Of a stretch of 64,000 nt of DNA, positions 9,463 to 17,987 are shown piece after piece; position 1 is the stretch's first letter; each line of letters opens with the position of its first letter. This stretch comes from Rosistilla ulvae (GTDB lineage: Bacteria > Planctomycetota > Planctomycetia > Pirellulales > Pirellulaceae). The stretch covers positions 1,054,001 to 1,118,000 of the forward strand of contig NZ_CP036261.1 of the NCBI RefSeq assembly GCF_007741475.1. The letters are read 5' to 3'. The translations under genes and the position numbers were made by a program. Below the pieces are notes generated by a model that saw only the letters and a program-made list of their open reading frames with translations, was not told the DNA's origin and did no database searches.

Positions 9463-9493
9463 GCTGGAGTCGAGCTTTGTCTCGGCATCCAGC
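9463..9493 (+). terminator. Interrupted hairpin directly after the propeller gene
   Basis: GCTGGA (9463-9468) and CGAG (9471-9474) pair with CTCG (9481-9484) and TCCAGC (9488-9493) around the loop CTTTGT. The first stem base directly follows the TAA stop. No U-tract is present, so a terminator role is an inference from position. Confidence 0.5.
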
Positions 9494-9527
9494 CTGGGCA
9501 ACACGCCCGGCCCTCCACCCCAGAGCG

Positions 9528-9724
9528 AAGCCGCGGAAGCGGCGGCCGCATAAAGCCTGCGGCGCAAACCGCAGGTCCGGGATGAAGACGAATCCTCGCG
9601 AGCCTCGGGTAGGGGCGACTGATCCCTGCTGTCGCCCCTGCCCGGGGCTTTGATCATTGCTTGCGGCTTGTTTTCCTGCGGCTCGCGCCGCAGGCTTTAT
9701 GCGATCGCCGCGTCCGCGGCTTTT
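9528..9724. repeat. Facing pair of ~48-bp inverted repeats in a 391-bp gap
   Basis: The arm at 9528-9575 (starting AAGCCGCGGAAGCGGCGG and containing GCATAAAGCCTGCGGCG) is repeated in inverse orientation at 9675-9724, about 43 of 48 positions agreeing. Each arm also contains its own small hairpin (CCTGCGG...CCGCAGG). The 99-bp spacer holds no frame that looks coding. The whole gap 9463-9853 is otherwise empty apart from the hairpin at its start. The arrangement is that of a facing REP/BIME or MITE-like unit. Confidence 0.75.
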
Positions 9725-9853
9725 GCATTGCCACATCGGGGAAACCGCTGGCGATCTTGGGTTGCTACTGGAAATCCGATTCTGACTGGGCGACAATAGC
9801 GGTTCTCTCACTTCGGTTTTCCCCAACTCCCGCCTTTCCTTGGAATCCCAAAT

Positions 9854-11212
<1,359 letters not shown>

Positions 11213-11241
11213 GCGTTCGCTGACATCCCGGGTACATATAG

Positions 11242-11266
11242 GTCCGGAGAGTTTCGCTCTCCGGAC
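11242..11266 (+). terminator. Hairpin after the Gfo/Idh/MocA gene
   Basis: A 10-bp perfect stem, GTCCGGAGAG (11242-11251) and CTCTCCGGAC (11257-11266), has a TTTCG loop, 29 nt after the stop codon. No U-tract follows, so it is a candidate rather than a canonical terminator. Confidence 0.5.
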
Positions 11267-11344
11267 GGCGTCTTCGCTGGCCGCCTGAAAAAATGCCAGC
11301 GATACTTTTCTAATCAAAATCGATTCGATCGGGTCCTCGTCGCC

Positions 11345-11596
11345 ATGAATCCTGCCTTTCTCAACGATATCGATTCTCGGATGCGAAAGGACTGGACGTC
11401 GTTTGTCGAAGTCTGGCAACAGACGAAAGACCAATGGCGCGACGCGAAGTGCCGGCAGTTCGAACAGGAAGACCTGCAACCGCTGCCAGGTGTGATGAGC
11501 CAAACGTCCGCAGCGATCGCTGAATTTCGCGACTTCGCCTCCCGGGTCTCTCAAGAATTACGCGACGAAGAATCGGAAAACGATTTTTTCGTCTAA
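11345..11596 (+). CDS. Small helical protein (83 aa) upstream of the FtsK/SpoIIIE-like ATPase
   Basis: I do not recognise a family. The 83-residue product has no signal or membrane segment. It is predicted to form two helices separated by a proline/glycine turn (LQPLPG at 44-49): residues about 5-43 are charged and rich in Trp (W17, W24, W31) and 51-75 are a second amphipathic helix, with an acidic C-terminus (RDEESENDFF). Size and helix-turn-helix layout recall WXG100/Esx proteins, but the turn lacks W-x-G and there is no YxxxD/E tail, so this is only an analogy. It lies 192 bp before the large membrane ATPase on the same strand and codon use looks genuine. Confidence 0.6.
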   Translation: MNPAFLNDIDSRMRKDWTSFVEVWQQTKDQWRDAKCRQFEQEDLQPLPGVMSQTSAAIAEFRDFASRVSQELRDEESENDFFV

Positions 11597-11733
11597 CCGG
11601 GGCTAAGCAGTGTTTCAACAGCCGGTATCGGCCGCCACGCGATAGCGTCCGGTTCGGCTGAACACAAACACGCTGCCGCCCTGTTTGGCTAGCGTCGGTG
11701 CAAACCGGTACACTGATGTAGAGCGTAAACTTT

Positions 11734-11763
11734 AACAGCGGGCTCCACGCTGCGCCCGCTGTT
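11734..11763 (+). promoter_or_regulatory. 10-bp hairpin just upstream of the FtsK-like gene
   Basis: AACAGCGGGC at 11734-11743 and GCCCGCTGTT at 11754-11763 form a perfect 10-bp stem with a 10-nt loop, ending 25 nt before the ATG at 11789. It may terminate or attenuate transcripts from the small upstream gene, or control translation of the ATPase. There is no long U-tract (TTGCTATC follows). Confidence 0.5.
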
Positions 11764-11788
11764 TTGCTATCTCAAAGAGCACCGATCG

Positions 11789-14700
11789 ATGACAACAGGA
11801 TTGTTTACCCCCAAGCGTCAAGGACTGCTGCTGCGCGGTTTGGCCGATCGCTGCGCCAATGGAGTCGAGCAATGGGAACGATTGGGGACGCAGCACGCCG
11901 AGCGTTTAGCGGCGTTGCTGCAACAGCAGCAGCAGGAAAAACAGCAGCTGCAGGCCGAATCCGAGGCGGTGCTGCGGGAGTCGCTGAAGCGATGGGACCA
12001 GGCCGATGAGATGGTTACGTCGGCGTACGAGCAGAATGTGCTCGAGGCACGCAGCGAATTGAATCGGATGCAGGTCGAATTCAAACGCCGGCATCGCCAG
12101 GGGATTCAAGAGATTGGTCAGCGGTGGGACGAATCGAAACAGCAGGCGACGCAGGTCTTCGAATCGAAAAAGGGACTGCCAGCGCAACAGAAGACGCGCG
12201 ACACGAATCGTTTGACCGCCGCTTGGAACGAGATCCACCAACGGCTGGAAACGGGCCGCGAGATCGCGATGAAACGGCTGCATCAATTGAACGATCCGCC
12301 GACGACCTCCGAATCGTACCAACCGCCAGCTTCGGTCGATCAGGCGATCGAAACGCTGGATCGATTGACCGCCGACTGCGACGAGAACCTGGCGCAGCTG
12401 GGTGATGACTTTTCGGTTCGGTTTCTCGAATCGGTTTATCCCGCGATCGTGATGCTGTTGTCGCTGATCGTCTGGTCGTTGGGCGTGTTGTTCATGGGAG
12501 CCCAACCGCCGGCGCTGTGGTTGGCCGCCGGGCTTGGCGTGCCGATCGTCGTAGGGATCCTCTGTTTTGCGATCTTCACTCCGCGGCTGAAACGGATCAC
12601 GCGGCAATGGTATCCAGGCATCGAACAGTCCGCCGTCGATGCGGTCGCCGTCGTCAAGGATGGCCAAGAATGCGCGACCAAAGCGGCCCAGACGCTCGCC
12701 CAACAAATCAAAGACCAACACCAGCAAGCCCTTCGTCAGGCAGACGAGACGAAGCGGCAGCAGACCGATGCATTGGAAGCGAAGCTGAAGCAAGAACGCG
12801 AGCAGCGGGAGTCGACGCTGCGCGACCGGATCGCCGCGTTGGAGAACAACTATCACGATTCGTTTGCCGGGGTCGAAAACAGCCACGGCAGCGAGTTCTC
12901 CGATCTCAGCCGAGCTCACAAACAACGGCTCGCCGACGCCAACACGCAGCGCCTGGCCAAGCGTGAACAACTGGCCGCCGCTCAAGAGGCGGAGGACCAG
13001 TCGGTCGCTCAGCGGCTGCGCGACGGACTCCGTCGCGGACTCGGCCACATCGACACCGCCAACGCCCAGATGCAGCAGCAACATCCCGATTGGGAATCGG
13101 TTGTCGACGGAAACCTGGGAACGGTCTCTTCGCTCTCCCTCGCACCGGTCGGCTATCTCGATGTCGCCGATTATTTGCGGCGATCGGTCGAGATTGCGGC
13201 TTCGAAAAGCGAACACGATCCGCCGGCCCTGGCCCACAACGGATCGGCCGCTATCGCTGGCAAGGACTACGTCCGCCATGGGCTCTCGATCGCCGACACG
13301 TTGCCCGAACCGATGCCAAATCGTTTGCCCGTCGCGTTGACCGCGGCCGAACATTCGGGGCTGTTGATCGATTGTCCGGGAGGCAGCAACGAAGCGGTGA
13401 TCGAATTGGTACGGGCTGTTCTGTGGAGACTGTTGGCCGCGCTGCCGCCGGGAGAATTGAAGCTGACGCTGTTGGATCCGATCGGCCGCGGGCAGACCTT
13501 TGCCTCGCTGATGGCGCTGTCGGATCACGATCCCACGCTGGTCGGACACCGCGCCTGGACCCAGCCGAATCAGATCGAAGCCCGCTTGGCCGAACTGACG
13601 CAGCATATGGAAGACGTGCTGCAAACCTATCTCCGCGACAACTACGAAACGATCGACCAATACAATGCTCAAGCCGGTGCGATGGCCGAACCGTACCGCG
13701 TCGTCGCGGCGATCGGCATCCCCAACGGGCTGACTCCCGCCGGCTACGCGAACCTGCGCGTGCTGCTAGAGAACGGCCGCCGCTGCGGAATCATCACCGT
13801 CCTGGTCCGCGATTCCGAAGCGGCCTGGCCTCACGATTTTGCCGCGTTGCCGATCGACCGACTGCTCCATTTACAAGTTGATTCGCAGGGGCGGATCCGG
13901 CACACCGATCCGCTGTTGGGTGAGCTACCGTTTTCGCCAATCCAACCGCCTCCCAACGGAATGGCGGCGGAACTTGTCGAGAAGATCGGTCGAGGGGCGA
14001 TCGATGGCCGCCGCGTTGAAATTCCGTTCGACGATGTGATGCCGGCGGATCTCTATAACGACGGCGACGCGTCCGACGGGCTGGACATCCCGTTGGGCCA
14101 ACAAGGGGCAGGACGTCGGTTGCGGATGCAATTGGGCGAAGGCGTCCGCCAACACATGCTGGTCGCCGGTAAAACCGGGTCGGGTAAAAGTACGCTGCTG
14201 CACACGATCATCACCGCCGGGGCGCTGAAGTACAGCCCCGACGAACTGCATGTCTATCTGTTGGACTTCAAAAAAGGGGTCGAGTTCAAACTGTACGCCG
14301 ACGCAAAACTGCCGCATGCTCGGGTGATCGGGATCGAAAGCGAACGGGAGTTTGGCCAAAGTGTATTGGAACGACTCGACCGCGAACTGCAGCGTCGCGG
14401 TGAATTGTTCCGAGCCAGCGGCGTGCAAGAGGTTGGCGAATACCGCCGCACGTCGGGCCAAGCGATGCCGCGGATCATGCTTGTCGTCGACGAGTTCCAA
14501 GAGCTATTCATCCGCGACGACCGGATCGCTCAAGATTGCACGATGCTGTTGGATCGCTTGGTCCGGCAGGGACGATCGTTTGGCATGCACGTCATCTTGA
14601 GCAGCCAGTCGCTGGCCGGTGCGTATTCGCTGCCTCGCAATACGCTCGGTCAGATGGCGGTTCGCGTGGCGCTGCAGTGCAGCGAATCGGACGCGTTGGT

Positions 14701-15772
14701 AATCCTAGCCGAAGACAACAACGCCGCGCGTTTACTGAGCCGGCCGGGGGAAGCGATCTACAACGACGCCGGGGGCTTGGTCGAAGGGAACCAACCGTTC
14801 CAAGTCGGATGGTTGGACCACAATCGCCACCGCGATCTCTTGAACGGTCTCGCCGAACGTTATCCCGAAGCGGAAACTGATTACGGCCCGACGGTGATCT
14901 TCGAAGGCAATCGCCCGGCCCGTTGGTCCGCTGCCGTCGCAGAGGCGGCGCTGGTGGGGGACGAAAAGAAACCGGCTTCGGTTCACGATGGCTTTGGCGG
15001 CCTGTTGGGCGAAGCGGTGGCGATCGGCCCGCCGGTCGGATTGCGATTGCCCGCCCAGCCCGGCCGCAACGTGTTGATGGTCTGCGGCGATGCCGACCTG
15101 TCGCGCGATGTCTTGGGCATTTCGATCGCGTCGCTCTATGGCGGTGCGATGGCTCAAGGGAAACCGCTGCGCGTCGTGATGCTCGACGGGCGGCGCTCGG
15201 GCGACGACACGCATTCGGCGGCGGAGTTTGCGATCGCCAGCGGCGTGCCAGTGGAACATATCAAGCCGCGCGATGCCGAGGCGAAGCTGTTAGAGCTTGC
15301 CGAACTGGTCGCTGCTCGAAATCAAATGGATGCTCCCGAAGAAGAGCCGCCGGTCTTGGTGGTGATCGATCCGCTAGAACGCTTTCGCGACCTGCGGCAG
15401 GAGGAGAACTCGTTCAGCTTTTCGCTCGACGCTGCCCCCAAGCAGAGTGGCGGATCGGCGTTGCAGAACATATTAAAGGATGGATCGGCGGCGGCGGTGC
15501 ATGCAATCGTCAGCTGTGGCAGTGTCGAGACGGTTGGCCGATGGTTGTCGCGGCAAACGCAACACGATCTTGAAATCAACATCCTGGGGCGGATGAGCAT
15601 CAGCGACTCGTCTCAGCTGATCGACAGTCCCGAAGCGGGGCGGCTAAGTCCCGCGTCGATGCTGGTTTACGACGATTCGAGCGGCCGGATGGAGAAGTTC
15701 CGCGTCTTTGACCTGCCCCCCACCGAGGCGATGCAAGCGTGGCTGGAGAGTCGGACGGTCGGCAAAAATTAG
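11789..15772 (+). CDS. Membrane-anchored coiled-coil FtsK/SpoIIIE-type ATPase with three tandem ATPase-like modules (EccC-like layout)
   Basis: The 1327-residue product has, in order: a Gln/Glu-rich coiled coil (about 25-165); two membrane helices (about 217-237 and 241-263); a second coiled coil (about 295-410); then three P-loop-like modules. Module 1 (about 510-700) has lost its Walker A (LLIDCPGGSNEAV). Module 2 (about 755-1010) is intact: Walker A GKTGSGKST at 794-802, Walker B IMLVVDEF at 896-903 with D901/E902, followed by the FtsK-type LVRQGRSFGMHVILSSQ segment. Module 3 (about 1065-1320) is degenerate (VLMVCGDADLS, then VLVVIDPLERF). Two membrane helices followed by three FtsK-like modules is the plan of EccC/EssC motors of type VII secretion, but here only the middle module looks catalytic and no FHA or other ESX component is nearby. 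It could instead be a DNA translocase; the C-terminal gamma domain of FtsK is absent. Confidence 0.85.
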   Translation: MTTGLFTPKRQGLLLRGLADRCANGVEQWERLGTQHAERLAALLQQQQQEKQQLQAESEAVLRESLKRWDQADEMVTSAYEQNVLEARSELNRMQVEFKRRHRQGIQEIGQRWDESKQQATQVFESKKGLPAQQKTRDTNRLTAAWNEIHQRLETGREIAMKRLHQLNDPPTTSESYQPPASVDQAIETLDRLTADCDENLAQLGDDFSVRFLESVYPAIVMLLSLIVWSLGVLFMGAQPPALWLAAGLGVPIVVGILCFAIFTPRLKRITRQWYPGIEQSAVDAVAVVKDGQECATKAAQTLAQQIKDQHQQALRQADETKRQQTDALEAKLKQEREQRESTLRDRIAALENNYHDSFAGVENSHGSEFSDLSRAHKQRLADANTQRLAKREQLAAAQEAEDQSVAQRLRDGLRRGLGHIDTANAQMQQQHPDWESVVDGNLGTVSSLSLAPVGYLDVADYLRRSVEIAASKSEHDPPALAHNGSAAIAGKDYVRHGLSIADTLPEPMPNRLPVALTAAEHSGLLIDCPGGSNEAVIELVRAVLWRLLAALPPGELKLTLLDPIGRGQTFASLMALSDHDPTLVGHRAWTQPNQIEARLAELTQHMEDVLQTYLRDNYETIDQYNAQAGAMAEPYRVVAAIGIPNGLTPAGYANLRVLLENGRRCGIITVLVRDSEAAWPHDFAALPIDRLLHLQVDSQGRIRHTDPLLGELPFSPIQPPPNGMAAELVEKIGRGAIDGRRVEIPFDDVMPADLYNDGDASDGLDIPLGQQGAGRRLRMQLGEGVRQHMLVAGKTGSGKSTLLHTIITAGALKYSPDELHVYLLDFKKGVEFKLYADAKLPHARVIGIESEREFGQSVLERLDRELQRRGELFRASGVQEVGEYRRTSGQAMPRIMLVVDEFQELFIRDDRIAQDCTMLLDRLVRQGRSFGMHVILSSQSLAGAYSLPRNTLGQMAVRVALQCSESDALVILAEDNNAARLLSRPGEAIYNDAGGLVEGNQPFQVGWLDHNRHRDLLNGLAERYPEAETDYGPTVIFEGNRPARWSAAVAEAALVGDEKKPASVHDGFGGLLGEAVAIGPPVGLRLPAQPGRNVLMVCGDADLSRDVLGISIASLYGGAMAQGKPLRVVMLDGRRSGDDTHSAAEFAIASGVPVEHIKPRDAEAKLLELAELVAARNQMDAPEEEPPVLVVIDPLERFRDLRQEENSFSFSLDAAPKQSGGSALQNILKDGSAAAVHAIVSCGSVETVGRWLSRQTQHDLEINILGRMSISDSSQLIDSPEAGRLSPASMLVYDDSSGRMEKFRVFDLPPTEAMQAWLESRTVGKN

Positions 15773-15912
15773 CGGAAACTGGATTTCCTTGCGAGCAACA
15801 AGACCTACAATCGGACTATCGTTGCAAACGGGGGCTTGGCTAAGATCGGCCTCACAACGTGCAGAAATCTCAGGCAAACCGACTCGTGCCAATGGAATCC
15901 GGTTAGTAAACG

Positions 15913-16347
15913 ATGCGACAGATTATTACGACGACCGTTTTAGGAATGCGGCTTGCTAGCCTAACTCTGGTCGCCTACTGGAGCGTGATTTTCACCGGAA
16001 CGCACATTCCTAGCGTCCGTCTGCCCTCGTTCAGCAACGCCGACAAGGCTTATCACTTTGCTGCGTTTACGGGGCTGGCAATCCTGTTGGCTTGGGCGCT
16101 TCCCAAGAGCCGACGGCATCCGCGGCGGCATCTTTTGATCGCACTGGGGATTGGAGTCGCGTATGCGATCTTCGATGAATCGACCCAGTTGTTGGTGCGT
16201 GGACGGAGTGCGGAAGTCCTCGATTTTGTGGCCGATTGCGGGGGACTGCTTACCGGCCTGTTTGTCTACAGCGTGCTGAGGAGCCTAATCACGCCCCCCG
16301 CACCGAAGCTGCATCAACCGTCCTGTGGCGGACGCGTTGGCATGTGA
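15913..16347 (+). CDS. VanZ-family membrane protein
   Basis: The 144-residue product has four predicted membrane segments (about 8-27, 47-63, 73-92 and 105-124). It carries the VanZ-like signature DKAYHFAAFTGLAILLAWAL, followed by AIFDESTQLLVRGRSAEVLDFVADCGG, where the conserved D-E-x-x-Q and R-x-x-x-x-x-D-x-x-A-D pattern is clear. VanZ-family proteins are small polytopic proteins first noted for teicoplanin resistance; their role outside glycopeptide resistance is not established. It starts 140 bp after the ATPase gene and its 3' end overlaps by 34 bp with the convergent gene on the minus strand. Confidence 0.85.
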   Translation: MRQIITTTVLGMRLASLTLVAYWSVIFTGTHIPSVRLPSFSNADKAYHFAAFTGLAILLAWALPKSRRHPRRHLLIALGIGVAYAIFDESTQLLVRGRSAEVLDFVADCGGLLTGLFVYSVLRSLITPPAPKLHQPSCGGRVGM

Positions 16348-16889
16348 CGCGGGTAGGGTGGGTTCTCTGCCAGCGGAGCGGTGAGGCCCGTTTCCTGTTC
16401 CCATTGCCAGCGTTCGTTGGGCGTGGCGTAGAACCGCAACCAAGTGTCGTTGTCGCCATCGTCGAAACATCGCCAGTGCAAGAAATTGCGAGGCAGATCG
16501 ACTTTCTTTTCGCGGCAGGGCAAGATATCGCGGAAGATGATCTTATAGAGTTCGCGATCGGTCAGATGATCGGTGCACTCCAGGATGATTCGTTTGCTGT
16601 GCAAGCGTTCGATCGCGTTCCACAGACAATCGTGCAGTTCGTCGCGATCCAATTCATCGGGATGGGGGAGCGCCAATGCGGGCTCAAACCAGTGGCTGAT
16701 CGGAATCGCAGGGGCTTGTTCCCAAGCGAGCATCGAAGCGAGAAACTCGTTCTCCTGCGACAGCGGCATGCGGCGAACATCGATCCGGGAGACCGATTCA
16801 TCGATGTACGGTTCCAGCTCGTCGCGCAGTTGCGCGTTCAGCATCAGTTGGTCGACCTCGTCCATCGTGGGTCGATTGGAATATGACAT
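16314..16889 (-). CDS. Conserved-looking hypothetical protein (191 aa), cytosolic
   Basis: No recognised domain. The 191-residue product has no signal peptide or membrane helix; it is rich in acidic and aromatic residues (ELEPYIDESVSRID, HDCLWNAIERLHSKR, LHWRCFDDGDNDTWLRFYA) and ends in a proline-rich tail. I chose the ATG at 16889 (MSYSNRPTMDEV) because the upstream in-frame extension to 16940 has poor codon character. It converges on the VanZ gene and overlaps its end by 34 bp, so antisense interference is possible. Function unknown. Confidence 0.65.
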   Translation of the reverse strand: MSYSNRPTMDEVDQLMLNAQLRDELEPYIDESVSRIDVRRMPLSQENEFLASMLAWEQAPAIPISHWFEPALALPHPDELDRDELHDCLWNAIERLHSKRIILECTDHLTDRELYKIIFRDILPCREKKVDLPRNFLHWRCFDDGDNDTWLRFYATPNERWQWEQETGLTAPLAENPPYPRHMPTRPPQDG

Positions 16890-17278
16890 GTTTGGATCGG
16901 GGGTGATCGAGGCGAAAACGAGACGACGCGCTCGCGACATGCGGGGCGTTCACTGGGTACAAATCTATCAACTGACCGCGAGCTCTCAACAAATGAAGCC
17001 AGGAAATCAGCCCGGTTGGTAGAGAATCCTGGCCAGTGGTGTCCCACAATCGTTACGAACGTCACGGTTCCACACGCTAGCAATGGTAAAATTTTCGGAT
17101 TGGCTTGCCTTTCCGGATTTCTCGTTTTCCCTAGGCCGCCGGGGCGATTCTTTCGCCGCCGGCCGATTGGCTGATCGCCACGCATCCCGGACGCCGATAT
17201 TCCATGGCAGACGCCATAGACATCGAGCATCCCGATCGGCTATATGCCGAGGAAACTATGCGAGAGGTACCTGAATCC
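16890..17278. other. Divergent intergenic region (389 bp)
   Basis: This stretch separates the divergent hypothetical gene (start 16889) and the glycine-zipper gene (start 17279). Apart from the promoter-like pair at 17217-17246 it shows only a local GCCGCCGG-rich segment around 17134-17164. No convincing coding frame is seen. Confidence 0.5.
17217..17246 (+). promoter_or_regulatory. Candidate sigma-70-type promoter for the glycine-zipper gene
   Basis: TAGACA at 17217-17222 and TATATG at 17241-17246 are separated by 18 bp, and lie about 33 bp before the chosen ATG at 17279. A ribosome-binding stretch GAGAGG sits at 17262-17267. Prediction from sequence pattern only. Confidence 0.35.
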
Positions 17279-17926
17279 ATGTCCATCCAACGAATCACCC
17301 TGTCGACGCTGATCGCAATCAGCACGGTGACGACCAGTTTCGCCCAATACAATCGAACTTCAGGCGCGGCTGTCGGCGGCGTCGCTGGTGCCGCAATCGG
17401 TGCAGCGATCGGCGAAAACAACGACGAACCGCTAGCCGGCGCCTTGATCGGCGGTGCGCTTGGCCTGATCACCGGAGCGACCGTTGGGCAAGCCAAAGAC
17501 AACAATATCGCCCGGCAACAAGCCTACGCTCAGCAGCAACAACAGCAGCGAATGCAGGGTGCGGTCTCGACTTACGACGTCGCTCAAATGACCCGCAGTG
17601 GTCTGGGCGTGCAGGTCGTGATCAATCACATCCAGCAGAATGGCGTGATCAAGCGTCCCGAGGTGAACGACATCATTTGGATGCACCAACAAGGTGTCCC
17701 CGAACCGGTGATCAGCGCCATGCAGAACGCTCCTGTCGGATCGCCTAGTATGGCCCCGACGACGGTTGTGCGAACGCCCGCACCCGTGGTTGTGGAAGAG
17801 TACCACTACGTCTCCCCGCCACCGGTCGTCTATCGTCCACGCTATTACGCCCCGCCTCGCCATCATCACCACCACGGGCATCGTGGCCGACCGGGCTACA
17901 GTTTTGGAATCTCCGTCGGTCGTTAG
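17279..17926 (+). CDS. Exported glycine-zipper protein with His-rich tail
   Basis: The 215-residue product starts with a short signal peptide (MSIQRITLSTLIAISTVTTSFA). Residues about 30-72 are a glycine zipper (AAVGGVAGAAIGAAIGE, LAGALIGGALGLITGA), the motif of membrane-inserting Omp/YMGG-type proteins. It is followed by a Gln-rich stretch, a helical middle (DVAQMTRSGLGVQVVINHIQQNG and VPEPVISAMQNA) and a Pro/Tyr-rich C-terminus ending in a run of five His and HGHRGRPG, a likely metal-binding or surface-interacting tail. The ATG at 17279 is chosen over 17204 because GAGAGG is well placed and a signal peptide begins there. Precise role unknown; probably envelope-associated. Confidence 0.75.
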   Translation: MSIQRITLSTLIAISTVTTSFAQYNRTSGAAVGGVAGAAIGAAIGENNDEPLAGALIGGALGLITGATVGQAKDNNIARQQAYAQQQQQQRMQGAVSTYDVAQMTRSGLGVQVVINHIQQNGVIKRPEVNDIIWMHQQGVPEPVISAMQNAPVGSPSMAPTTVVRTPAPVVVEEYHYVSPPPVVYRPRYYAPPRHHHHHGHRGRPGYSFGISVGR

Positions 17927-17987
17927 ATAGATTGACCGCTGCGAAGCTGCTAACCTGGAAGCGTTCCTAAACCACGCTTCCCATGGG

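Noticed and set aside
11906-13672. 588-codon antisense open frame within the FtsK-like gene
   Set aside because: No domain or start signal; the sense strand has a recognisable coiled-coil ATPase throughout.
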